Shown here: positions 53,684 to 64,000 of the stretch, in pieces | How the letters are laid out: each line of letters opens with the position of its first letter | Numbering within the stretch: the first letter of the stretch is position 1 | Notes under the pieces: model-generated | What the model was told of the DNA's origin: nothing | Database searches by the model: none | Seen by the model: only the letters and a program-made list of their open reading frames with translations | Translations under genes and position numbers: made by a program | Origin: Anthopleura xanthogrammica | Taxonomy: Eukaryota > Cnidaria > Anthozoa > Actiniaria > Actiniidae | Length of the DNA: 64,000 nucleotides | Assembly (NCBI GenBank): GCA_964019055.1 | Contig: OZ025209.1 | Span: 1,864,197 to 1,928,196 of the forward strand | Direction: 5' to 3'

Positions 53684-56491
53684 ATGGAAGTGCTGCCTCT
53701 GTCTCCTCCCTCAACGCCTTCTAACGGTTCAAAAGATATGGAAGTAAGTTTTCTAACGATCGTAAATTTCACTACGAAAATCATTGCTTTCCAATGACAT
53801 TTCACTAATTCGTGTTTCCCTTTGTTTACATCCTAGGACAACCACAGTACGAACTCCGATGTTGAAGAAATTCACAGCGACTCTAGTGTGGATCTAGATG
53901 CCGTACAATCACTCCTTGCTATGAGTCAATGGTCTCCGCCAACTCCTGAACGAAATATACCCAGTCCTGACTCAGGAATGTCCTCGATGAGCAGGAATTC
54001 TTCCAGTGCATCGCTCAGTAGTACTTGTACAACTAGTAGTACAATGTCCTCTGATGAATCTAGTAGTGGCTCCGATTTTGGCTATAAGAATCAAAAGGTA
54101 TGTCAAATAAAATGTAGTTAGATCAGAGTTGAACTTATCTAAACACGGTGAAATCTTAGTTTTCAAAACAAACCAGTTGATGTAAGTTTGTCGTGTTCAT
54201 ATTGCAGAAAGGGGATCTCGCTACCGAAACACGATATACAAATACTACGGACTCACGGACTACAGTGTCACCAAATAGCTCTACATCTCCTCTACCAAAT
54301 GCTGGATTCAGTCCTGTCCTTTTCCCTGGAGGAGGAAATCTTCCCGCGGGAGCAATCATGATTTTGTACCCAGTAAATGGCACAACTGTTCCTACTGATC
54401 AAAGAGGTATCCTCATCCCACAGATGGCTCAGAACAACTTGCTAACTCTCGCTGGTCAACAGTCAGTTCAGAATCCATCAGATGGAGGAAAAAACCAAAC
54501 AACTAGACGTCGAAATCATATCTGTGACTACGAAAACTGTGGGAAAACGTATTTCAAAAGCTCCCATTTGAAGGCCCATCTTCGAACACACACAGGTGAG
54601 AATCGAACCTTGACCCTTTGCTTAAAATCAGTTACATAACGCTACTATAAGACACGGGATCTAGCACGACTGTTGAATTCAAAAAAATTAAGTTCTAATA
54701 GTTCGGTTTATGTGTTTCTTTAAATCATTTTGGATATATTTTTTTATTTTCGATCTTTACGTGTCTTTTCTTGCCCCAACCTCGCACACTCCCGCGACAC
54801 ACACCCCCAAAAGTATGTGACGTCATAAGGTAATAGTTTGAAAGTAGGCTGCAGTCACGAACAGAACAATGGTTCACGTGAACAGATAGTGCTACAAGAG
54901 TAATACATGCGACCTTTTATTAACATCATTCCTTTCATACATGATTAATTTCTGGACATTGACACGTTCGGCTGAGCAAGCGCCTTCAATATGCGCGTGA
55001 CTTTGGACAATTTCGATATTTCTTTGCTAAGATCTATACTATCTAGAATGACGATTTGATAAACAAGAGAGGTAGGAAACGAAAGCGATTTTTCGAAGGT
55101 TGTAAAATGACGTTTATGAGTCATTTCCATTTTCGTTTTTTTTGATTTGTCGGTTCCTATTTGTGGCAATAGGGAAAACCCCTTCCATAGTAGAGTGAAC
55201 TTGGCCTTTTATTATCGACGCATTTTCTTTTTTGATCGTGATAAAAATTTATTTAAAACCACGTTCCAATTAAATTTGCAATGTTTTTCAATATATTTGA
55301 TTCTGATAAATATCATTATCATGTAAGAAAGTTATTAGTCATATAGACAGTAGAAGACAATACTTCCATTCTTCCTTTTCGATTTTAGACAGCAAGGGTG
55401 ATTTATCAAAAATTGAAAAATGATTTGATCTGGACTTTCGATATTTGTTAGTTTTTAAGAAGATGACATAGTTTATGAAATATTTTTTTCATACTTATAC
55501 ATAAAACTGAGATTTTTATGAGGAGCAAAAATGTTGTTTTGTCGCTGTATAAATACCTTATTTTAGTGTTGAATTGGCAAGTGTTATAATGTCACTTATG
55601 AATCAGAAAAATTATATTTTAATAAATTTTTTCAAGGATATGAAATTTACTCAGAAAAAGCAAGAACTTAGATAATGTTGTTTGATAAAAAAAAGTTTTT
55701 GTAAATTACTGATATTAGTTTATGGTTGAACTCAATCATGTCTCAACATGGCTTGAAAAGGTCATGTCCTGACCATGTTTTCAAAAATTTATGGCTGCAT
55801 TCCTAATTTGGCAAGCACTGCTAAGCTATCATATATCAAAAAGGCAATCAAACTGGTGAATGAAGAATTTTATTCTGCCTATTTGAGCTAAAAAAATTTT
55901 TTAGTCTGAACAGGCTATGTGATAACCTCCATCAGTTAACAAGCAATTATTGGATAAGGTTAAGCATAATATTATAATTAAAGTATCAAGACCAAGATTG
56001 CAATATTGGCCAACGCTGTGGGATAAAAAAGTCAAAGTCACCTTATTACTGCAGTTCGTTTATGTTTTCATGAAAGATATATTTTCAGTGGTAAATTAAA
56101 TGTTCTTATTCTTTTTTTGTTCATAGGAGAAAAACCTTTTCCATGTACTTGGGAAGGCTGTGATAGAAGGTTTGCAAGATCTGATGAACTGGCCCGTCAT
56201 AAGAGAACCCACACTGGTGAAAAGAGATTTGCTTGTACGCTCTGCGGTCGAAGATTTATGAGATCTGATCATCTGACCAAACATGCTCGTCGACACATGA
56301 CTGCTAGAAAAGTTCCAGGATGGCAGCTTGAAATGAGCAAGCTTAATCAGATTGCCGCCATGCAGTCATCAACCTTGGTACCAGCATCAGTTGCTAATTC
56401 TGGACCTCAGAGTATGCCATCCATGGCCGTACCTATAAGCTCTTTCAGTAGAATGCCAAATTTGGTGACTACTACAAACCAAGGATCGTAA
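53684..56491 (+). CDS. KLF10: Krueppel-like factor of the KLF10/KLF11 (TIEG) type (357 aa)
   Basis: Nuclear C2H2 transcription factor binding GC/CACCC boxes. Exons are 53684-53743, 53837-54097, 54208-54595 and 56127-56491 (1074 nt, stop TAA). The N-terminus [15 protein letters not shown] precedes [13 protein letters not shown] (residues 40-52), which matches the Sin3-interaction helix of vertebrate KLF10/11. A Ser/Thr-rich acidic region follows, then a Pro/Gly segment with [11 protein letters not shown]. Three KLF fingers occupy about residues 213-293: [36 protein letters not shown] and [18 protein letters not shown], with TGEKP and TGEKR linkers and DNA-contact residues typical of the family. 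The following [16 protein letters not shown] also matches KLF10/11. The finger-1/finger-2 boundary intron (phase 1, in the linker) is 1.5 kb. Probably one gene ancestral to vertebrate KLF10 and KLF11; symbol used in that sense. Confidence 0.92.
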
Positions 56492-57847
56492 TAAACAAAA
56501 GGGAAGGACTTCACATGAAAGGAAAGGTGAACACAAAGTGGGACATACAGGAAAAATCTGTGATTTTTCTTCAAGGCTCTTCAAGGCTTGTTCATGGCAT
56601 ATCACATCATTGCTAAAGAATGAGAACAAGCAAGTCTTGTCAAGTCAAGCACAAGAAAGAGTTGTCCCTTCAGATAAAAATCCCTCTGCTTTCTTACTTC
56701 TGATTGAAAGTTAACGAGGGAACATTTGAGCATATATATCATTAGAAATTCCAACATCTAGTGAATATTGCTGAAACATTGCTGACTTAGTGAGAAACAG
56801 ACTGTGCCACTTCACCATGGCACTTATACTTTTTGATCTCAATGCTTTTTAGAGCTGGAAAACCAAAGCAAAGTAAAGCATATACTATTAGAGATTCAAA
56901 CATCTAACGAATAGGGCTTAAACTTTACTGACTTCGTGAGAAACAGACTGTAATGTTTAGGGCTGGAAAACCAGAACAAAGTGTATATATGCTAGGATGA
57001 GTGTGACTGCTGCATTAATCTGCTCCCTTATGTGTAAATAATTTCTGGATTTGCAATCCAAGAGGTTAGAAATGATAACTTTATTGTGATTATCAATGAA
57101 ATTGTGTGTAAATATACAAAATATGAATGATTAACAGAGCTTCAATTATCGTTAAAGGATTCCCCTTTGATTAAGCAGAAATATGATAGTAGTATTTAAT
57201 GTAACATATTGTGTATATATATATATTGCTATATGAAAAATATATATTGCTTTAAAATGTCTGCAAATATTGTGGGTGTGCTTTTTCTAACGATTTTATA
57301 TATGTTCTTTGAAGAAATCCACATAATCCCAAGGTCCAGTTTTAAACAAGATTTGAATAGTATAACTATGTTTGATATAATTTTAAGAGCTGTGATCATC
57401 TTTTTTTAATTTTCATAAGCCGTGCCGAGACCCCCCCTTTACCGCCCCTGATAACTACTGGTCTGATCCAGAACTAACAGTATTTATTACCCAGTTTCTT
57501 AAGTAAACTGTTAGCCCTTTTTTCAACACAAATTGAGGTATTTGACTATAACACTTTAACAAGCAATTTTTATTTCATGGGATAAATGACTTCACTCTAT
57601 TCTGCCGAATGCAACCTCTGACACTGCATAAATCGATCACCCTACATTTCCCCTGCAAGCATGAATTCTAATGGCAAAATTTGGCTTCACCTACTGCATC
57701 ATTGCATAAGATCATAAAGATATGCTGGACATTTATGCTGTTATCAGCACGATGGCATAGTGACTAGTTTAAAGGTGTGGTTCAGGTTGGGCAGCGTGAA
57801 TATGAATTTCAAGAATATTTAGGCATGTCCAATCTTTTGAACCAGCC

Positions 57848-57890
57848 CCTCCCCCCCCCCCCCCCCCCCATACACACACACACATACTAC
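57848..57890. repeat. Poly(C) tract followed by (CA)n
   Basis: About 20 C residues followed by acacacacacac. Simple repeat; such C-runs are prone to length errors in assemblies. Confidence 0.9.
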
Positions 57891-58351
57891 TGTACACACC
57901 ACACACACACCTTTCTGTTAGCTTACCAATATACCAGCTGAGGATTTTCATTTGAGCTTTAACCCTCATATGAACAAAGTTCGATATCTCAGTCATACTC
58001 AGCATTCCCATGTTCAATCATGCAGTGTTCTTCATCATCTAATTAGATACAAATTAAAAACAGCTGTTTATTAAAGTCCAAGAATGTAAGGGTAAGCTCT
58101 TAAGAGTCAAAAAGCTTTGGAATTTTGCAGAGTTTCAGTGCATAATCTTGGACAGCAAGGGCTTCAGACAGGTCAGACCTTGAGTGTTTTGGCTGTCAAT
58201 TTTTTGTGGGGTTTTATTTCTAGAGCTTTCTATCTGAAAACCCACAATTTTCAGTCACTTTTGTTTGAAAACCCAAGGATTTCGACCAATTTTCACTTGC
58301 AAACCACAAGACGTTTTGAGGCTTGTTTTCTTAACTTTAAAGGAATGAAAC

Positions 58352-58693
58352 TTAAAGGGGCACTTGGATGAAAATTGGAAATGCCTTGAAACTTGGTTAA
58401 ACTTATCTATATGGCCCCAATAGTAGCCAAGCAACATATTTTCTTCACAGTCAAAATTTGCGGGTAAAAATTATATATTTTTTCAGCATCTAAATTGTGA
58501 GTAAATGACGTCATACATTCAACCCTATTGTTCTCTTAGTTTTTAAACCAAAATTTCTCAACTGCGAGTGGCTCCCAGGCTAAAATTTTGCCAATCTGGT
58601 TTTCATAATCATGATTGAGTCATATTATACTTAAATACTTGAACTATTCGGACTTTCAAAATATGGTGCGTTTTCATCCAAGTGCCCCTTTAA
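58352..58693. mobile_element. TTAA-ended MITE A
   Basis: Left end ttaaaggggcacttggatga and right end tcatccaagtgcccctttaa are exact complements over 23 bp. Both ends finish in TTAA, the target site used by piggyBac-type transposases. The 340-bp interior is AT-rich and non-coding. Confidence 0.88.
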
Positions 58694-59099
58694 GAGAGGG
58701 TCCCAATGCAGAACTTTCGGTTGTTAATCACCACTACTCCACTTTTTTACACCTACCTTTTCCATAATTACTGATTCATGCAGTGTGTACTGACTCATAC
58801 AGTGTGTAGCTTGTAATGGACTGTATCACGGGTTCCATGACAGAAAAAGCCAGTCACTCTACGCCTTCCAATAAACCATGATCACGTAAGTCATACGACT
58901 TCTCTTTTACTAAAACTTTGTCACAATTAACAGAGTAAAAAAAAGTTCTTAGCAACTCAGCATTTATTACCTGGAAATGAGTACCAAATGGAAGCCAATG
59001 CGTGGGCTTCCTGTGTATATGCCCTTGCGTCATTGAAATGCAATACTCAGAACCACGTGAGTTGATTGACCAATTAAAGGATCGGCGACGCATGGCTTC

Positions 59100-59527
59100 T
59101 TCATTTTACAAATCGGAGTCCATTTTGGAAGAGTACAAGCCTGTCGAAGGACGGGAAATGCGCCTTCTTTAGATTCTCCTTTTATTTTTGCACTTATTTC
59201 GTCAACATTTCTCGTTTAAAGGTCATCGCGTCCTGCTTCTCTTCAAGGGTGGTAAAAGTAAGTGAAAATACTTAGTTTTTCTCCCTCGAGAGAGTGAAAC
59301 AATGCCAAAGCGAGCGACCACGTTATGGCGCCATCTTCTTCCCCTTCCTCACGAGTAAATGTGAATTTGTTTTTTCTTTCACAGTCCCACACCTCTTTAA
59401 AATTTACTAAGTACCCAGACGTCGATCAACTTCTCAAGAAGAAGAAGTTCGAATTCTCCTTCAACATTGATTCAGAACCAAGCTAACGCTTGCTAAGCAT
59501 TGTATTTTTATACGGTTAGGATTTAAG
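59100..59527 (+). other. Probable 5' untranslated exons of the ODC gene
   Basis: Two candidate leader exons: the first ends at 59257 (ggtaaaa then gtaagtg). The second is 59385-59527, between a strong acceptor (ttttttctttcacag) and a donor (tttaag then gtaaga). A third leader segment directly precedes the ATG at 60184. Exon 1 would include a four-codon upstream ORF (ATG at 59158, TAG at 59170-59172). Transcription start is not visible. Exon 2 has an open frame but no start codon. Confidence 0.55.
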
Positions 59528-60082
59528 GTAAGAACTGAAGCTTATGGAATCTTACTTTAACCAACGTCAAACGCCTACGTTTTGAAAAAAGATATGAAAA
59601 ATAAAGGCGTTATTTGTGAAGAACTAACTTCAAAAGAAACATTCAAAAAAATTAATTTCACCAACAAATTGAGAAGCAGACGAATGTGAATGTCTACCAG
59701 TTAATGTGGTTAACGTGGTATTACGAGTTTAAAAATTCATTGTTTATACTTTTGACTAATATGTATAAGAATTAAGTTTGTAGTGTATTATGTAATCCTA
59801 AATAATATCATGAAATTTTGTCCTTGACGACATGATTACATAATAGCACAACTTTGGACCAGATCCAAACTGATCGAGTTTGTGGTATCAAATATCGTCT
59901 GTTATTGTGCAACTCTAGTTTTTTTTATCCTTCCAACATCTGGACTTCTCAATGGGGGTTTGAAGATTGAAGAATTCATTCATATATCATTAGATTTGAA
60001 TAACTCTTGTTTGGATCTTGAAATAGGGGAAAATTCTTTGGTTGTGTGGTATCTATGCATGGACCCTAGGTGACATGCCTTA

Positions 60083-60150
60083 AACAAGGAATCCTAAAAC
60101 AATCTCTGGGCTTATGTAAGTCAGGGCAGGGCTAACTCACAGTGATGATA
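60083..60150. repeat. Single copy of the 57-bp dispersed repeat unit
   Basis: Contains aaaacaatctctgggcttat and gtcagggcagggctaactca, closely matching the units of the 1934-2248 array. It lies immediately 5' of the ODC start exon, in the leader intron. Confidence 0.8.
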
Positions 60151-60183
60151 TTACTTCACCAGCCCCCTGCGTGATCTTTGAAG

Positions 60184-63100
60184 ATGAAGCAGAACATGAC
60201 TGGAATGGACAATGATATTGAAGTTGTGGACGATAATGTTTCCTATAGGAAACTGATCATGGAGAAGCTTAATTCTCCACAAAGAGAGGTTAGTTATTAA
60301 CTCAGCACTCTTTTTCATCCTTTCCAATTTTCAAAGCCATAATAATTGGTTCAAATTTGATTCGTAACTTTTGATCCTTACTTTTCAAGAAACAGGTTGG
60401 TGTCAGAAACTAGCACTTAAATGCCTGGACAAATGATCCTTTGTTGTCTGTGACATTGAAAAATTAGCATTTTTCCACCCTAGTGATTTTTTTAATGTAC
60501 TGGTAACTTCACAAGAGAACCCCTTTTCTTTTTATAAATGTATAGGGTGCAATGAATCTGTCTGAATTTCTCTTTAGTGAGTAATATTGGCTTAGGGTGA
60601 TGTCAATTAATAGAATGTGGATACTTGTTGGGTTGCAGGATTCTGATGACGCCTTCTACATTGTAGACTTGGCAGATGTGATCCTCAAGCACAAGAAAGT
60701 ATGTTGTGAATTTTAGATTTCAGAGCAAATAAATTGGTTTCAATATAAACTTCTTATTGAGTGTTTAGATGCTGCTAAACATTTTTCCATTCTTCTCTAA
60801 TGGCTATGATGATTGGTAACTTGCCCTCTCTTAACTTCATGTTTTGATGAAGATTGTTTACCTTAGTTGTACAAACTGAGCCATTATCAATTTTTTGCAT
60901 CCTTTTTTTTCTTCAATACATTATGATCTTTGACATATACAACCATCTGCACTCTAGCAGGACTCTGTTAGGGAAGATAACTGCCTTATGTTTTCAAATT
61001 TACATCAAGAGGAAATTATGCAGCATCATTAACATTCATTTCTGATTTTATTTCAGTGGGCTCAGTTGCTGCCAAGAGTTGAGCCTTTCTATGGTATGTA
61101 ATTTGGTATAAGATTTTGCTCTTAACAAAACAGATCATAAATTTGAAGGGAATCTGTCTTCTAGTTTTCCATCTGCCTGCTTGAGGCATGTGTAAAAGAT
61201 GCTAAATGCTGAACTATATAAAAGTAAAAAGATTGTTTTTAAATGAAGGAAAGAAATCTTGTCTCCATAATTATTATCATCTAATATATGAATATTTCTT
61301 GTGTTTACTTCAGCTATGAAATGCAATGATGATCCTATGATCCTGAAATTGCTGGTAGGCCTTGGTTTGGGTTTTGACTGTGCTAGCAAGGTAAGTCTCT
61401 TGTTGTGTATCACTGTTAACTTATTTAACCTCATCCTTAACAAGGCCCAAAGTGGTACCTCTGCAATTTTATTGTGTCTAGGTTAAGTAATCTGAATCTA
61501 TATCGGCAATGATGAACAGGTAGCTTGCCCTCTCTTAACTTATGGTTATGATTAGAGAAGTTTACCAAAACTTACTGAGCCGTTTTTTATTCTATTTGTG
61601 AGGGGATATTGTAGCAACACTTTTAAAACTATATATAATTAAGTATTAAATTTATCTAACTCGCAGAGTGAAATTCAAACTATTTTGGGACTGGGAGTAC
61701 CACCATCAAATATTGTTTATGCAAACCCATGCAAGCAGGCATCTCACTTCAGGTACGCTATTAAGATATTCAATGGTTCTGCACACAGTGCATACAAAAA
61801 ATGCAAAAGGAGAGTGGATCTTTTCAACTCAGTTTCTGAGTTGCCTTTTGTACTTTTAAATACAAAATTTTCAAAAATTAAATAATTTGTTAAAGGGGGA
61901 CTAGTACGAAAATCGCTCAAAATTTAATTCGGCTGAATCTTTCTTGGAATGATCTTTAAGGCTCTAATAAACACTAGATCATTTTTTTTCTTGATATTCT
62001 GAAAGGGAGGATTATATTTTTACGAATCTTTAACGGAGTCTGTGACGTCATTTACTTAACACTAAACATCGCTCCATACATTTCTTTGTAAATAACTTCT
62101 TGATTTATTTTATTTCTATAAAGCCCAAAGGTTGGCTGAAAGACTTTACTGACGTTTATTGTGATTACAATTGATTTTTAAGTCTCTTTTTTCAGTATTG
62201 AGTATGGAACGAGCGAATATTTTGATCACAAAATACAGGGAAATGTATAGAGCGATGTATAGTGTTGAGTAAATGACGTCACTGACTTCTTTAAAAATTT
62301 GTAAAAATATAATACTTCCCTTCGGAATATCAAGAAAAAACTTTAACCAGTGTTTATTAGACCCTTAGAGATTATTCTAGGAAAGTTTCAGCCGAATTAA
62401 ATTTTGAACGATTTTCGTACTAGTCCCCCTTTAAAAGAAATTTATATGTTAAATTGAAGTTTTTTTATGGAATGTATCAAATGTTGTAGGTTTGCTGCCC
62501 AGCACAATGTTTCCATGACAACCTTTGACAATGAAATGGAGCTACACAAAGCCAAGAAGCTGTATCCAACAGCAAAGTAAGTCATCTTTCCATGATGAGA
62601 GAGATAATGATAAGAGTGATTTTAACTAGGAGTATACATGTTTATGATTTCTCACATACTGTTAACTAAATCTCATACCTTTTTATTTTAGGTTGATCTT
62701 GCGTATTCGTACTGATGATTCCAAGTCTCTGTGCCAGGTTGGTATTTTTCTCATCATAATTAACAAAATATTGGATAGACCATATGAAAAAACTTGAAAC
62801 ATCGTATTAGCTCTACAAAATCTATTATATAATAATAGTAATTATTATGTTGCTATTGCGCTGACCCATAAAGTCTCGGCTTACTTTACATAAAAGGATT
62901 ATTCAGGAACTAAAAGGAAAAGCTTCAATGTTTAACTTAGTTATGAATTAGAAAGAAAAATGTTCAACTTTCTTTTGAAAGAAGCTAAAGTTTTGGTAGT
63001 CCTAAGATTACTGGATAAAGAGTTCAGTTCGAAAGTGACAGAGTGCAATGGTAAAGAAGCAAACACTATGTAACCTTGATTTCTGTGTTTTCTTAGCTTG

Positions 63101-63837
63101 GAATCAAGTATGGAGCTCCCTTGAAACAGTGCCGCCACCTTCTGAAAGTTGCACAAGACCTTGGGCTGAATGTGGTTGGAGTGAGGTAATAATCTACTTA
63201 TGATGATCAGAATTACTCTCTCTACACGGTGAACTAAGATTGAAAAACAATTTCATTGTTTCAAGAACTAATTTTGTTTTGTTTTCCTGTTCTTAGTTTC
63301 CATGTTGGCAGTGGTTGTTATGATGCCGGTGCTTTTGCTACAGCAGTGCTCTCGGCACGTAGTGTTTTTGATTTTGCTGTAAGTATACTAATATTATGAT
63401 GACGATGATTTATCAAGGTAGCATGGGTGGTGTACATTGCAGGTGAGTCATCATTCATGACTGTGGTCCCAAAGGTTTGGGTTAACTTTGTTTGATGACA
63501 GTGTTGTTCTCTTCAATACTATGTTTTCTCCAGTTTTCCTCCCTTCATAAAACATGAGAGTTGAGTGTTGTGTACAAATAATATTGAATATAGTCGTAGT
63601 ATGAGTGAAAAAAGAAAAGGTTTTTTAAAAAAGAAGCCCATAAGAGAATTAAGTGCAAAAACATTGCCAAGCTTACTGTATAAGATTAAATCTGTCATAA
63701 GGTTTTTATTGTTTTATGATATTGAAGTTTATACTTTCCATCTTTTCCTGAAGGGCCAGTTTGGATTCAAGTTCAACTTGTTGGACATTGGAGGAGGTTT
63801 TCCAGGAACCCCAGATTCAACCATCACCTTTGAAGAT
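60184..63837 (+). CDS. ODC1: Ornithine decarboxylase, N-terminal half (10 exons; 3' part outside window)
   Basis: PLP-dependent enzyme making putrescine from ornithine, the entry step of polyamine synthesis; a cytosolic homodimer. Exons: 60184-60288, 60639-60698, 61057-61093, 61314-61390, 61667-61752, 62490-62576, 62692-62737, 63097-63185, 63297-63378, 63754-63837 (753 nt, 251 codons, in phase throughout). The PLP lysine is in FYAMKCNDD (Lys70, human Lys69). [46 protein letters not shown] (His198, human His197) and [10 protein letters not shown] (phosphate-binding glycines 236-238) are all present. Keeping all of these argues for an active decarboxylase rather than an antizyme inhibitor, but the catalytic Cys360 region is not in the window. 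Residues 122-151 correspond to the antizyme-binding face. Intron 5 holds a 545-bp TTAA element. Confidence 0.94.
61890..62434. mobile_element. TTAA-ended inverted-repeat element B (ODC intron 5)
   Basis: Left end ttaaagggggactagtacga and right end tcgtactagtccccctttaa are exact complements. Complementarity continues with breaks through most of the arms (gattatatttttacgaat; aaatgacgtca), so the whole 545 bp can fold on itself. It starts and ends in TTAA. No transposase frame. Its ends share ttaaaggggg with element A at 58352-58693. Confidence 0.9.
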
Positions 63838-64000
63838 GTAAGCAAACAGTTCACAGTAGTATTATTATACCAACAGACATGAAATCCTAGATTCAAAATT
63901 TTGTCTTCACATTATTCTTCAAATGTTGATCTGGGACAGTAATTGATTTGTGAAATTTGATCTTGTAACTGATGTTAATTGATGTTATTGCTAATTATCA

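Larger units (their letters stand above)
56492..59099. other. KLF10-like 3' UTR and intergenic spacer
   Basis: The first 0.7-0.9 kb is likely 3' UTR; it contains two related segments (56735-56800 and 56875-56950: attccaacatctagtgaat / attcaaacatctaacgaat, then gagaaacagactgt). A poly-C run followed by an AC repeat lies at 57848-57885 and a TTAA element at 58352-58693. No exon is seen. Confidence 0.45.

Overview
This 64 kb window is animal nuclear DNA. Almost every gene is split by GT-AG introns, and the products are metazoan families: an LMBRD1-type transporter, GLUT12-like sugar carrier, rhodopsin-class receptor, KLF10/11 factor and ornithine decarboxylase. AT-rich intergenic DNA, introns mostly of 0.1-1.5 kb, many small inverted-repeat elements and a dispersed repeat containing a 'ggagggagnaaaac' block make me favour an anthozoan cnidarian (sea anemone or coral). 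That last step is inference; another invertebrate cannot be excluded. All exon coordinates were worked out by eye from splice sites, reading phase and remembered family sequences.

Layout. 349-5853 (-): first eight exons of LMBRD1, running off the left edge. It is head-to-head with a two-finger C2H2 gene at 6415-7760 (+). 9085-23494 (+): four consecutive genes for secreted proteins, namely three CAP-domain paralogues and, between the second and third, a 591-residue low-complexity protein I do not recognise. 24820-34409 (-): a complete 16-exon SLC2A12 (GLUT12)-like gene whose introns hold a 1.3 kb ATC array and a 0.4 kb TGAC array. 34410-43412: a long stretch with no supported coding exon. 43413-45685 (+): a class A GPCR. 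53684-56491 (+): a KLF10/11 orthologue. 60184-63837 (+): the N-terminal half of ornithine decarboxylase, running off the right edge.

Most of the remaining structured DNA is mobile or tandem: tRNA-derived SINE copies, a decayed tyrosine-recombinase (DIRS/Crypton-like) relic in LMBRD1 intron 1, several MITEs or fold-back elements (two ending in TTAA), minisatellites with 31-, 57-, 79-, 107-, 112- and 178-bp periods, and long microsatellites.

The most unusual part is the secreted-protein cluster. All three CAP paralogues have lost both histidines of the CAP cavity tetrad, and one has also lost both glutamates. The unknown protein shares their signal peptide plus phase-1-intron layout. In the third CAP gene the exon-4 splice donor and its flank have been amplified about 22 times into a 31-bp array, so the intron is filled with copies of its own 5' splice site.
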